This document shows positions 1 through 6,246 of a stretch of 7,382 nt of DNA, in pieces (the stretch's first letter is position 1; each line of letters opens with the position of its first letter). The translations under genes and the position numbers were made by a program. This DNA comes from Desulfuromonadaceae bacterium UBA5613 (GTDB lineage Bacteria > Desulfobacterota > Desulfuromonadia > Desulfuromonadales > UBA2197): the NCBI GenBank assembly GCA_002424625.1, contig DIKR01000113.1:1-7382 (forward strand), read 5' to 3'. Under the pieces are notes generated by a model. That model was not told where the DNA came from, searched no databases, and worked only from the letters and a program-made list of their open reading frames with translations.

Positions 1-18
1 GCATTTTGTTTGACCCAC

Positions 19-53
19 AAAAAAACCCGACCGCCTCACGGCATCGGGTTTTT
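19..53 (-). terminator. Rho-independent terminator closing the minus-strand operon
   Basis: A perfect 10-bp inverted repeat pairs 21-30 (AAAAACCCGA) with 44-53 (TCGGGTTTTT) around a 13-base loop that can itself form a small CCG/CGG pairing. On the minus strand the stem is followed by seven T (complement of 19-25), the classic intrinsic terminator layout, 21 bases after the last stop codon at 75-77. The plus strand also ends the stem in five T, so it may stop transcription in both directions and serve a convergent plus-strand gene lying left of the window, which cannot be seen. Confidence 0.88.
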
Positions 54-74
54 CCTGTAAATATCCGTTTTTCC

Positions 75-467
75 TTAACACCCACAACCGCAGTTATGAC
101 AGACCCGTTTATTCTCCCCGTCCGGTTCAACCATCTCCGGCGCAAAGGCGACACGACTGACACCGCGGCGAATGTCCTCCTCAAGATTACAGTTGGCACT
201 CTTGCCGATGACATGACCGAGACAAAGGTTGCCGATGCTGTCTTGCGGCGAACTCAGCCGCACACAGTTGAGGAGATCGGCATAGCCATTAACCTCAAGG
301 ATGACTTCTTCCTGCCAGCGTTCTTGAACGCTGATCTGGAATGGAGAGTATTCTCCCTGCAACTTGCTCACCCAGGCATCGAGGCTGGCCCGGTCGAAAT
401 CGATGTGCCAGTCTTCCCGCAAAAAACGCCGCCCGTAAAAAGTGAGGGTGATCTCTTTACCGCTCAT
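75..467 (-). CDS. Small protein of unknown function with a CxxCxCxC tail
   Basis: I do not recognise this 130-residue protein. It has no signal peptide and no membrane segment, so it is probably cytoplasmic. The first 65 residues are mixed charged/aromatic and look like an alpha/beta fold. Seven cysteines lie at 68, 82, 93, 123, 126, 128 and 130. The last eight residues, CHNCGCGC, form a C-x2-C-x-C-x-C cluster ending on the final residue, which could bind a metal or an Fe-S cluster or take part in thiol chemistry (inference). The ATG (467-465) overlaps the TGA of the PDZ gene in an ATGA, and a weak GAGG lies about ten bases upstream, so translation is probably coupled. It is the last gene before the terminator. 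The reading frame is supported by tight packing and by the terminator just after its stop; the function is open. Confidence 0.8.
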   Translation of the reverse strand: MSGKEITLTFYGRRFLREDWHIDFDRASLDAWVSKLQGEYSPFQISVQERWQEEVILEVNGYADLLNCVRLSSPQDSIGNLCLGHVIGKSANCNLEEDIRRGVSRVAFAPEMVEPDGENKRVCHNCGCGC

Positions 468-919
468 GGTTTTGCAACCTCATGAACAGGAGTTTCGGCC
501 GGCACGAGCAGCTTGACCTCAAGATCCTGTACCGATTCATTCTTAAGAGCCGCCCGCACCAGCTGGGCGCTCTTTTTGCCGGCCACGCCGGGGCGCAGCC
601 AGGTCAGTTTTACCTTGGTGCCGACCTTGCCCCAAAGCCGATTTTTGGTCACATCGGCAAACTTGCTGCCGCGCAATGTCACACCGTCGACAGCGATAAT
701 CAGATCGCCAGGGCGCAGTTCGGCCTTATCAGCCGGAGATTTGGCCAAGACGGCGATAACGACAATCTCACCGGTGGCGATCGGCACCACCTGCAGACCA
801 ACGCCTCCCATCTCCGCCTGCCTGGCCGGTGCGACAGGAGGTGCGGCGACAGAAGGCCAAGACAGACAGAAAAGAACGGTAACCGTGACAAGGAGAAGGC
901 GCGCACAGCGATAGATCAT
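464..919 (-). CDS. Exported single-PDZ-domain protein
   Basis: A 151-residue protein with an N-terminal signal peptide: a short basic start (MIYRCAR), a hydrophobic core at about 8-20 and a likely signal peptidase I site after the SVAA stretch near residue 26. The cysteine at 18 is not in a good lipobox, so a lipoprotein is less likely. Residues about 37-112 form one PDZ domain, with the ligand-loop GGVGL at 38-42 and the typical AELRPGDLIIAVDGV at 66-80. There is no protease domain, so it may be an adaptor or substrate-binding protein in the periplasm (inference). The frame is open up to 976, but the start at 919 is preferred: AAGGA sits 7 bases upstream, and it gives a normal signal peptide, whereas the longer form adds 19 residues in front and overlaps the preceding gene. 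The start lies 4 bases after the upstream stop, and the stop overlaps the next ATG. Confidence 0.85.
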   Translation of the reverse strand: MIYRCARLLLVTVTVLFCLSWPSVAAPPVAPARQAEMGGVGLQVVPIATGEIVVIAVLAKSPADKAELRPGDLIIAVDGVTLRGSKFADVTKNRLWGKVGTKVKLTWLRPGVAGKKSAQLVRAALKNESVQDLEVKLLVPAETPVHEVAKP

Positions 920-923
920 CTTG

Positions 924-1538
924 CTATCCTTCCGTGATCCAGGAAATTTCACCGCAACCCTGCCGCAACACCTCAATGCGGTCGCCGACCAGACTGATCA
1001 CGGTCGAAGGGTCGCCCATGAGGATGCCGCCATCGACAACCATATCGAGTTGCTGGCCGAATTCATCCTCAATATCATAAGGATCACACAGGGGGTTGCT
1101 GCCGGAAAGATTAACACTGGTGGTGACAAGGGGCTCGCCGAGCTCGGTCACAATCGCCAGAGCAATACGATTATCGGGAATACGAATACCGACGGTCTTC
1201 TGCTTGGTGGTGAGGATCTCCGGGGTCTGCCGCGTCGTTTCGAGGATAAAAGTATAAGGACCGGGAAGCCGTTGTTTGAGGATACGAAAAGCGAAGTTAC
1301 TGACCTGGGCAAAACGGGTGATCGCCGCCAGATCGGGGCAGATAAAGGCAAAGGGTTTCTTCGGGTCGCGTTCTTTAATCCGGTAGATCTGCTGAATCGC
1401 TTTGCGATTGGTAATGTCGCAACCGATGCCGTAGATGGTGTCGGTCGGGTAAGCGATGACCCCGCCTTTGCGTAATGTCTCGACAATGCGGTTGATCTGG
1501 CGCGGCTGCGGATTATCGGCATGAACAGGTATGATCAT
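924..1538 (-). CDS. YrdC/Sua5/YciO-family protein, probable threonylcarbamoyl-AMP synthase
   Basis: A 204-residue single YrdC-like domain. Family knowledge: TsaC/Sua5 make L-threonylcarbamoyl-AMP from threonine, bicarbonate and ATP, the first step of the t6A modification at tRNA position 37. The sequence shows GGVIAYPTDTIYGIGCD at 25-41, the KxR motif (K55, R57) within IKERDPKKPF, LPGPYTFIL at 91-99 and the SxN motif (S141, N143) in TTSVNLSG. Overall length, the N-terminal HADNPQ stretch and the C-terminus resemble E. coli YciO more than TsaC, but the catalytic signature residues, as I recall them changed in E. coli YciO, are intact here. It could therefore be the genuine t6A enzyme or a YciO relative with another role. 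There is no second Sua5 domain. The start ATG has a weak GGGG upstream, and the gene follows DUF493 after 22 bases. Confidence 0.9.
   Translation of the reverse strand: MIIPVHADNPQPRQINRIVETLRKGGVIAYPTDTIYGIGCDITNRKAIQQIYRIKERDPKKPFAFICPDLAAITRFAQVSNFAFRILKQRLPGPYTFILETTRQTPEILTTKQKTVGIRIPDNRIALAIVTELGEPLVTTSVNLSGSNPLCDPYDIEDEFGQQLDMVVDGGILMGDPSTVISLVGDRIEVLRQGCGEISWITEG
927..931 (-). promoter_or_regulatory. Ribosome binding site of the PDZ gene
   Basis: AAGGA on the minus strand, 7 bases before the ATG at 919-917. It lies in the last codons of the YrdC/YciO gene and decides in favour of the 919 start over the longer frame that begins at 976. Confidence 0.7.
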
Positions 1539-1560
1539 CGGCTGCCCCGAAAGAATTGGT

Positions 1561-1851
1561 TTAGAGGAGGTATTTCAGCTCGGCAAGCTGCTGCAAATCT
1601 TGATAGATCGCCTTGAGCTGTTCGACATTCTGCAAACGGACGACAACAGTCACACACTGGTACTCCCCCTTGCTGCTCGGGCGCACCTTGATGGCGTCGA
1701 GGGGGGCAAAGACGGTGGCACTGATCGTCGAACGGACGCTGGCAACAAAGGCCTCATTGTTGGGGCCAAAGGCTTTAAAGATGTAATCGCAGGGGAATTC
1801 AACCAGCTCGTCGAGCGGCTTGTGTGTGCCACAGTCACAGCTATGCGCCAT
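1561..1851 (-). CDS. DUF493 (YbeD-like) protein
   Basis: A 96-residue protein of the DUF493/YbeD family, recognised from the FPCDYIFKAFGPN stretch at 19-31 and the later TVVVRLQNVEQLKAIYQDL. E. coli YbeD has an ACT-like ferredoxin fold that suggests small-ligand sensing, but its function is not established. This copy has a short N-terminal extension with C5, C7 and H10 (CDCGTH), a possible metal site not needed for the fold; C21 is the cysteine of the FPCD motif. The start is well supported: GGAGG at 1858-1862 lies six bases before the ATG, inside the 3' end of dut, and only 2 bases separate the dut stop from the start. Confidence 0.88.
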   Translation of the reverse strand: MAHSCDCGTHKPLDELVEFPCDYIFKAFGPNNEAFVASVRSTISATVFAPLDAIKVRPSSKGEYQCVTVVVRLQNVEQLKAIYQDLQQLAELKYLL

Positions 1852-1853
1852 GA

Positions 1854-2303
1854 TTATCCTCCGGTATGGCCGAAGCCGCCGGCATTGCGCCGGGTGATAT
1901 CGAGCTCGTCAACTTTGTTGAACTCGGCCCGGACGACCGGGGCAAGGACCAACTGGGCGATGCGTTCGCCAGGGGTGACCGTTATGGTCTCCTGACCGAG
2001 ATTGATGAGGATAATTCCGACTTCGCCGCGATAGTCCGCATCGATGGTGCCGGGTGAATTGACGAGAGCAACCCCTTTTTTCAAGGCGAGACCGGAGCGG
2101 GGACGCACCTGCCCTTCAAAGCCGGCAGGGATAGCCAAAGCCAGGCCGGTGGGGATAAGAGTGCGCTCCCCCGGCGCCAGACTGACTTCCGCTGCCAGGT
2201 CGGCGTGAAGGTCAACTCCGGCTGCGAGATCGGTCATGTACCGCGGCAGAATCGCCGTGCCGGAGAGGCAGCGGACCTGCACCGTTAAAGTCGGCAGTGT
2301 CAT
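1854..2303 (-). CDS. dut: Deoxyuridine 5'-triphosphate nucleotidohydrolase (dUTPase)
   Basis: Hydrolyses dUTP to dUMP and pyrophosphate, keeping uracil out of DNA and supplying dUMP for thymidylate synthesis. The 149-residue length is typical of the trimeric family. All five conserved motifs are present in order: AAGVDLHA (27-34), RPRSGLA (67-73), GTIDADYRGE (85-94, with D88 as the expected catalytic aspartate that activates water), GERIAQLVL (112-120) and the C-terminal P-loop-like RRNAGGFGHTG (138-148) whose phenylalanine stacks on the uracil. The ATG overlaps the TGA of the M16 protease gene (ATGA) and has a strong AAGGAGG at 2310-2316, six bases upstream, so it can also start translation on its own. 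Nothing looks damaged. Confidence 0.97.
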   Translation of the reverse strand: MTLPTLTVQVRCLSGTAILPRYMTDLAAGVDLHADLAAEVSLAPGERTLIPTGLALAIPAGFEGQVRPRSGLALKKGVALVNSPGTIDADYRGEVGIILINLGQETITVTPGERIAQLVLAPVVRAEFNKVDELDITRRNAGGFGHTGG

Positions 2304-3571
2304 GCTAAACCTCCTTGCACCGTGAGTTGCGACAGGTCAAAATCATGCGGCTTGACGCGGCCTAGAATCTGCAGATTCAGATATTCATCCCTGATGACAA
2401 ACTCGGCAAGGCGATGAATATCCTCTACTGTCACCTTTTCAATGCCGCGCTGCAGCTCGCGAATCGGAAAGATCCGGCCAAGGTAAATTTCATTGCGGGC
2501 GAGCAGGGACATACAAGTATCGGAACTCTCCAACGACAGGAGGATATTTCCCTGCAGTTGATCTTTGGCAACAGCCAATTCTTCCGCAAGGATCGGCTCG
2601 GCCCGAAATTTTGCCAGCTCTTTGAGAATTTCATCGACAGTCTGTTGGGTATCTGTCGGGGCGACAGCCGCATAAACGACCAAAGCGCCGGCATCGGAAT
2701 GGGCATCGACCGAGCTGTAGATCGAATAAGCTAACCCCAGATTTTCACGGATCGATTGAAAGAGCCGCGAACTCATGCCGCCGCCGAGAATCATGTTGAG
2801 AAGATAAGCGGCAAAACGGTTGGGATGATTCTGGGGGAGGAGACGGGTGCCGAGGCAGATATGAACCTGCTCGAGTTCTTTTTCGTGCAGATGCAGATGC
2901 CGGCCGTAATCCGGCAGGAGCGTCGCGACTTCCGGAAGGGTTGGACTCATGCTGGAAAAAGCCGCCGTGATCAGATCAACCACCTGGCGATGATCGATAT
3001 TGCCGGCAGCGACAATGACGATCCCCTCGCCACAATAGCGCTCGCGCACAAAGGCGCAGAGATCGTCGCGAGTCAGGGATTCTATGGAAGCGGCTGTGCC
3101 GGTAATGGAGTTGCCGAGGGGATGATTTTGCCAGAAGGTTTGATTGAAGAGGTCGTAACTGAGTTCATCGGGGGAGTCTTCGACCATCCCGATCTCCTGC
3201 AGGATGACCCGCCGCTCTTTTTCGAGCTCATCCGGATCAAAGATCGAATTCTGCACCATGTCGGCGAGAAGGTCGATGGCCAGCGGCAGCTTCTCGCCAA
3301 GAACCTTGGCGTAATAACAGGTATATTCCCGACTGGTGAAACCGTTGAGAACGCCGCCGACCGAATCGATGGTTTTGGCAATTGCCCGGGCGTCACGTCT
3401 ATCGGTCCCCTTGAAGAGCATGTGCTCGACAAAGTGTGAAATGCCGCTAACTTGCGGCATTTCATGGCGGGCACCGGTCTCGATCCAGATCCCGACGGCC
3501 GCAGAGCGTACCGCCGGGATCTTTTCACTGACTATCCGGATACCGTTATCGAGAACCGATTTCTGGATCAT
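2300..3571 (-). CDS. M16-family (pitrilysin/processing-peptidase-like) zinc protease
   Basis: A 423-residue, two-domain M16B peptidase of the bacterial class related to mitochondrial processing peptidase. The N-terminal domain carries the inverted zinc motif H46-F-V-E49-H50, with the third ligand expected at E126 in ILQEI, 75 residues further on. The C-terminal domain carries the conserved GGGMSSRLFQSIRENLGLAY at 263-282, in which R275 and Y282 form the usual substrate-positioning pair. There is no signal peptide, so it is probably cytoplasmic; proteins of this type act as dimers on unfolded peptides. The substrate is unknown. An M16 gene directly after pnp is a familiar arrangement in several bacterial groups, but the reason for it is not known. 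The start ATG is 12 bases after the pnp stop and lacks a clear Shine-Dalgarno, so reinitiation after pnp is likely. Confidence 0.95.
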   Translation of the reverse strand: MIQKSVLDNGIRIVSEKIPAVRSAAVGIWIETGARHEMPQVSGISHFVEHMLFKGTDRRDARAIAKTIDSVGGVLNGFTSREYTCYYAKVLGEKLPLAIDLLADMVQNSIFDPDELEKERRVILQEIGMVEDSPDELSYDLFNQTFWQNHPLGNSITGTAASIESLTRDDLCAFVRERYCGEGIVIVAAGNIDHRQVVDLITAAFSSMSPTLPEVATLLPDYGRHLHLHEKELEQVHICLGTRLLPQNHPNRFAAYLLNMILGGGMSSRLFQSIRENLGLAYSIYSSVDAHSDAGALVVYAAVAPTDTQQTVDEILKELAKFRAEPILAEELAVAKDQLQGNILLSLESSDTCMSLLARNEIYLGRIFPIRELQRGIEKVTVEDIHRLAEFVIRDEYLNLQILGRVKPHDFDLSQLTVQGGLA

Positions 3572-3583
3572 GGCCGCAACGAT

Positions 3584-5692
3584 TTACTCGCCAGCGGATT
3601 CAGGCTTGCCAAGGGCTTCCTTGCGGGAGAGCTTGATCTTCCCTTGCTTGTCGATGCCGATACACTTGACCAGAATCGAATCGCCTTCAGACACAACGTC
3701 GGAGACGTTCTTGACCCGCTCATGTGCGAGCTCGGAAACGTGTACCAATCCATCAGTGCCGGGATAAATTTCGACAAAAGCGCCGAATTCCATGATTTTG
3801 CGCACGGTCCCCTGGTAAATCTTGCCGACTTCGGCTTCCTGGGTGAGGTCGCGAATCATCTTGATCGCTTTTTTGCAGGCATCGCCATCAGCCGAGGCAA
3901 TATTGATCCGGCCGTCATCTTCGATGTCGATCGAGCAACCGGTCGCTTCGATAATGCCGCGGATGTTCTTGCCGCCCGAACCGATGACAGTGCGGACCTG
4001 GTCGGATTTCACGTAGATGGTGGTGATCCGCGGTGCGTACTGCGACAGGTCGCCACGGGGGGTCGCGATCGCTTCGGCCATCTTGCCGAGGATATGGATG
4101 CGGCCAGCTTTTGCCTGCTCCAGCGCCTGCTTCATGATTGCCCGGTCAACACCGGTAATCTTGATATCCATCTGCAGGGCGGCAATGCCAGTGGCCGTAC
4201 CGGTGACTTTGAAGTCCATATCGCCGAGGTGATCTTCATCGCCGAGGATGTCGGAAAGGACGGCAACATCATCGCCTTCCTTGATGAGACCCATGGCAAT
4301 CCCCGCCACCGGAGCCGTCAGAGGGACACCAGCATCCATCAGCGCCATGGAAGCGCCGCAGACGCTCGCCATCGACGAAGAACCGTTCGACTCCAGAACA
4401 TCGGAGACGATGCGGATGGTATAAGGGAAGGCATCATGCTGGGGGAGGACTTTAGCAATCGAGCGCTCGGCAAGATAGCCATGGCCGATTTCGCGCCGCC
4501 CCGGAAAGAGACGCATGCTGGTCTCGCCGACCGAGAAGGGAGGGAAGTTGTAATGGAGCATGAACTTCTTGAACTCCATCCCCTGGATGTTATCCATGCG
4601 CTGTTCATCGCTGGAGGTGCCGAGGGTCGCTGCCACCAGGGCCTGGGTCTCGCCCCGGGTAAAGAGAGCGCTGCCGTGGGTGCGGGGGAGGTTGCCGACT
4701 TCGCTGACAATCGGACGAATCGTCGTCATATCGCGACCGTCGATGCGAACCTTCTCCTTGGTGACCATCTGCCGTAAGGCGCGCTTCGATATCGAATTGA
4801 GAATCGCGGAGACTTCTCCGCCGCGCCCTGCGTATTCGACTTCCATCAGCTCTTTTATCTCGGTTTTAATCTGATCGATCGTGGCATAGCGCTCCTGCTT
4901 CGAGCGGATTTTGCTCGCAGCCTTGAGGCGCTCAGCAGCCAACGGGGTGATCTTGGCTTCGAGTTCGGCATCGGCCTTGGCGACTTCGAAAGCACGTTTG
5001 CTGACACCGACCAGCGCTTGCAGCTTGGACTGTAATTCGATCAGCGGCTGCAACGCATTGTGGCCAAAGAAGATCGCTTCGAGCATATCGTCTTCGGAGA
5101 TAAGATCGGCTTCGCCTTCGACCATCATCACCGCCTCTTTCGAGCCTGAGACGATAATATCAAGATCGCTGGCTGCCATCTGCTCGCGGGTCGGGTTGGC
5201 AATCAACTCACCTCCGACCCGGCCGACGCGCACGGCGGCAATCGGGCCGGCAAAGGGGATGTCGGAAATAACGACCGAGGCCGAGGCGGCAACCATTGCC
5301 AGGGTGTCAGGGTCATTGATCAGGTCCGCCGAGATGACTGTCGGCATGATCTGGGTTTCGAACATGTAGCCCTTGGGGAAGAGCGGACGCATCGGCCGGT
5401 CAATGAGACGGCAGATCAGCGTTTCGCGCTCTGAAGAGCCCCGCTCACGACGGAAGAAAGATCCGGGAATCTTGCCGGCGGCGTAGAATTTTTCCTGATA
5501 GTTGACGGTCAGCGGGAAGAAGTCTTGCCCTTCGCGCATCTTGCTGGCCGAAACGACCGTACAAAGGACTTTGGTATCGCCATAAGTAACGATAACCGCG
5601 CCGTGCGCCTGGCGTGCCATTTTACCGGTTTCGATTGTCAACGGCTGGCCGTTAAACTGCATTGTAACTTGATGATAGGTTGTTTCAAACAT
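3584..5692 (-). CDS. pnp: Polyribonucleotide nucleotidyltransferase (PNPase)
   Basis: Phosphorolytic 3'-5' exoribonuclease, also able to polymerise NDPs; a trimer and part of the RNA degradosome in many bacteria. About 702 residues, the normal length, with all domains: RNase PH 1 (about 10-140, including FFRRERGSSERE and RLIDRPMRPLFP), a helical linker (about 240-320), the catalytic RNase PH 2 (about 322-550), a KH domain with the GSGG loop near 571-574, and an S1 domain (about 623-691). The metal-binding residues known from E. coli (D486, D492, K494) are conserved in GDEDHLGDMDFKV, at D487, D493 and K495 here. Two in-frame ATGs compete: the one at 5698 is one base from AAGGAG and the one at 5692 is seven bases from it, so MFETTYHQ is preferred. 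It follows rpsO, as in many bacteria, behind a leader with a long hairpin. Confidence 0.97.
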   Translation of the reverse strand: MFETTYHQVTMQFNGQPLTIETGKMARQAHGAVIVTYGDTKVLCTVVSASKMREGQDFFPLTVNYQEKFYAAGKIPGSFFRRERGSSERETLICRLIDRPMRPLFPKGYMFETQIMPTVISADLINDPDTLAMVAASASVVISDIPFAGPIAAVRVGRVGGELIANPTREQMAASDLDIIVSGSKEAVMMVEGEADLISEDDMLEAIFFGHNALQPLIELQSKLQALVGVSKRAFEVAKADAELEAKITPLAAERLKAASKIRSKQERYATIDQIKTEIKELMEVEYAGRGGEVSAILNSISKRALRQMVTKEKVRIDGRDMTTIRPIVSEVGNLPRTHGSALFTRGETQALVAATLGTSSDEQRMDNIQGMEFKKFMLHYNFPPFSVGETSMRLFPGRREIGHGYLAERSIAKVLPQHDAFPYTIRIVSDVLESNGSSSMASVCGASMALMDAGVPLTAPVAGIAMGLIKEGDDVAVLSDILGDEDHLGDMDFKVTGTATGIAALQMDIKITGVDRAIMKQALEQAKAGRIHILGKMAEAIATPRGDLSQYAPRITTIYVKSDQVRTVIGSGGKNIRGIIEATGCSIDIEDDGRINIASADGDACKKAIKMIRDLTQEAEVGKIYQGTVRKIMEFGAFVEIYPGTDGLVHVSELAHERVKNVSDVVSEGDSILVKCIGIDKQGKIKLSRKEALGKPESAGE

Positions 5693-5699
5693 GGTCATA

Positions 5700-5705
5700 C
5701 TCCTT
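5700..5705 (-). promoter_or_regulatory. Ribosome binding site of pnp
   Basis: AAGGAG on the minus strand. It sits 7 bases before the ATG at 5692-5690 but only one base before the ATG at 5698-5696, which favours the shorter PNPase start. Confidence 0.75.
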
Positions 5706-5709
5706 GTCT

Positions 5710-5751
5710 ACTGAAACTCTCAATCATCCCATGACGATTGAGCTTTTCAAC
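5710..5751 (-). promoter_or_regulatory. Long imperfect hairpin in the pnp leader
   Basis: On the minus strand CTCAATCGTC (5742-5733) pairs with GATGATTGAG (5728-5719), ten base pairs including one G-U, around the 4-base loop ATGG. Below a tandem A-G/G-A mismatch (5744-5743 against 5718-5717) the stem continues with 5749-5745 pairing 5716-5712, and two further G-U pairs. It ends four bases before the pnp AAGGAG and has no T run, so it is not a terminator. E. coli pnp is autoregulated through RNase III cleavage of a leader hairpin followed by PNPase action; a similar role here is inferred from position and shape only. Confidence 0.6.
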
Positions 5752-5822
5752 GGTTTAGCACGGTGAAAATAGACTAGGGAGGTTGGCCTGAGACAGTCTT
5801 CAATGCGCCAGATCTGCACATT

Positions 5823-5850
5823 AAAAACTCTCTCGGGACAGCCTCCCGAG
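5823..5850 (-). terminator. Small hairpin plus T run between rpsO and pnp, possible weak terminator
   Basis: On the minus strand CTCGGGA (5850-5844) pairs perfectly with TCCCGAG (5838-5832) around a five-base loop; after AGAG comes TTTTT (5827-5823). The four bases between stem and T run make it a less than ideal intrinsic terminator, so partial read-through into pnp is likely. Confidence 0.45.
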
Positions 5851-5868
5851 TCGCCGACGGTGGAAAGA

Positions 5869-5905
5869 GATAAGCGCACTCCTCACCGCAAGGAGTGCGC
5901 TTATC
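5869..5905 (-). terminator. Perfect 15-bp hairpin just after rpsO
   Basis: GATAAGCGCACTCCT and its exact reverse complement (5869-5883 and 5891-5905) enclose a seven-base loop and begin four bases after the rpsO stop. On the minus strand it is followed by TCTTTCC, a poor T run. It may be an attenuating terminator, a processing site or a 3' stabiliser of the rpsO message; the rpsO-pnp gap of E. coli also contains a terminator and processing sites. The structure is certain from the sequence, the role is not. Confidence 0.6.
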
Positions 5906-5909
5906 GGTA

Positions 5910-6176
5910 TTATCTGCGGATTTTGAGAGCCTTGATCACTGTCCGATAGCGTTCGACGTCCTTGCTCTTCAAGTAGTCGAGAAGACGCCGACGTTGTCCG
6001 ACGATCTTAAGCAATCCGCGCCGCGAATGATGATCCTTGGCATGGGAGCGAAAATGCTCGGTCAGATAAATGATGCGCTCTGAAAGCAGAGCAATCTGGA
6101 CTTCGGGCGAACCGGTGTCCCCTTCGTGAGTCTTAAACTGTTCGATGATTTCCTGTTTGCGTTCCGTGGCCAGCAC
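5910..6176 (-). CDS. rpsO: 30S ribosomal protein S15
   Basis: Primary 16S rRNA-binding protein that organises the central-domain three-way junction in 30S assembly and contributes to a subunit bridge. 88 residues, the standard length. The conserved features are all there: THEGDTGSPEVQIALL at 16-31, HAKDHHSRRGLLKIVGQRRR at 45-64 with the rRNA-contacting histidine, serine and arginines, and the YLKSKDVERY stretch near the C-terminus. The start codon is GTG (6176-6174), supported by a strong AAGGAGG at 6184-6190, seven bases upstream, and by the family's usual MLATE beginning. It has its own candidate promoter and leader after truB and is separated from pnp by three hairpins. Confidence 0.97.
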   Translation of the reverse strand: MLATERKQEIIEQFKTHEGDTGSPEVQIALLSERIIYLTEHFRSHAKDHHSRRGLLKIVGQRRRLLDYLKSKDVERYRTVIKALKIRR

Positions 6177-6183
6177 TGTGCCA

Positions 6184-6190
6184 CCTCCTT
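6184..6190 (-). promoter_or_regulatory. Ribosome binding site of rpsO
   Basis: AAGGAGG on the minus strand, seven bases before the GTG start at 6176. It is the strongest ribosome binding site in this part of the window and fixes the non-ATG start. The following GGTGG (6185-6181) can pair with CCACC at 6231-6227 in the leader. Confidence 0.85.
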
Positions 6191-6208
6191 ACTAGTATTA
6201 TTGCCTGT

Positions 6209-6241
6209 ACCGGACTTCAAATGGCCGGTGGTCATGAAGCC
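6209..6241 (-). promoter_or_regulatory. Structured rpsO leader, possible pseudoknot
   Basis: On the minus strand GGCTTCA (6241-6235) can pair with TGAAGTC (6219-6213), and ACCGG (6229-6225) can pair with CCGGT (6213-6209). The arms interleave in the order a-b-a'-b' and share only base 6213, the layout of an H-type pseudoknot, or else of two competing hairpins. S15 represses its own translation in E. coli through a leader pseudoknot, so a feedback element is plausible. There is no comparative support within this window. Confidence 0.4.
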
Positions 6242-6246
6242 TAGAT

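Noticed and set aside
75..80. Selenocysteine or read-through after the cysteine tail
   Set aside because: The stop is TAA, not TGA, and the terminator follows within 21 bases.
920..976. N-terminal extension of the PDZ protein from 976
   Set aside because: It would overlap the YrdC/YciO gene by 53 bases and put a basic stretch before an otherwise normal signal peptide; the ATG at 919 has a well-spaced AAGGA.
2756..3439. 227-codon open frame on the plus strand
   Set aside because: Antisense to the M16 protease gene, no recognisable domain and no ribosome binding site that I can see.
3452..4777. 441-codon open frame on the plus strand
   Set aside because: It lies antisense to pnp, whose protein is fully recognisable; the plus frame has no known motifs and is a frame shadow.
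5750..5830. A pnp promoter in the rpsO-pnp gap
   Set aside because: TTGAAG and later A/T-rich hexamers such as TATTTT occur on the minus strand, but no pair has an acceptable spacing.
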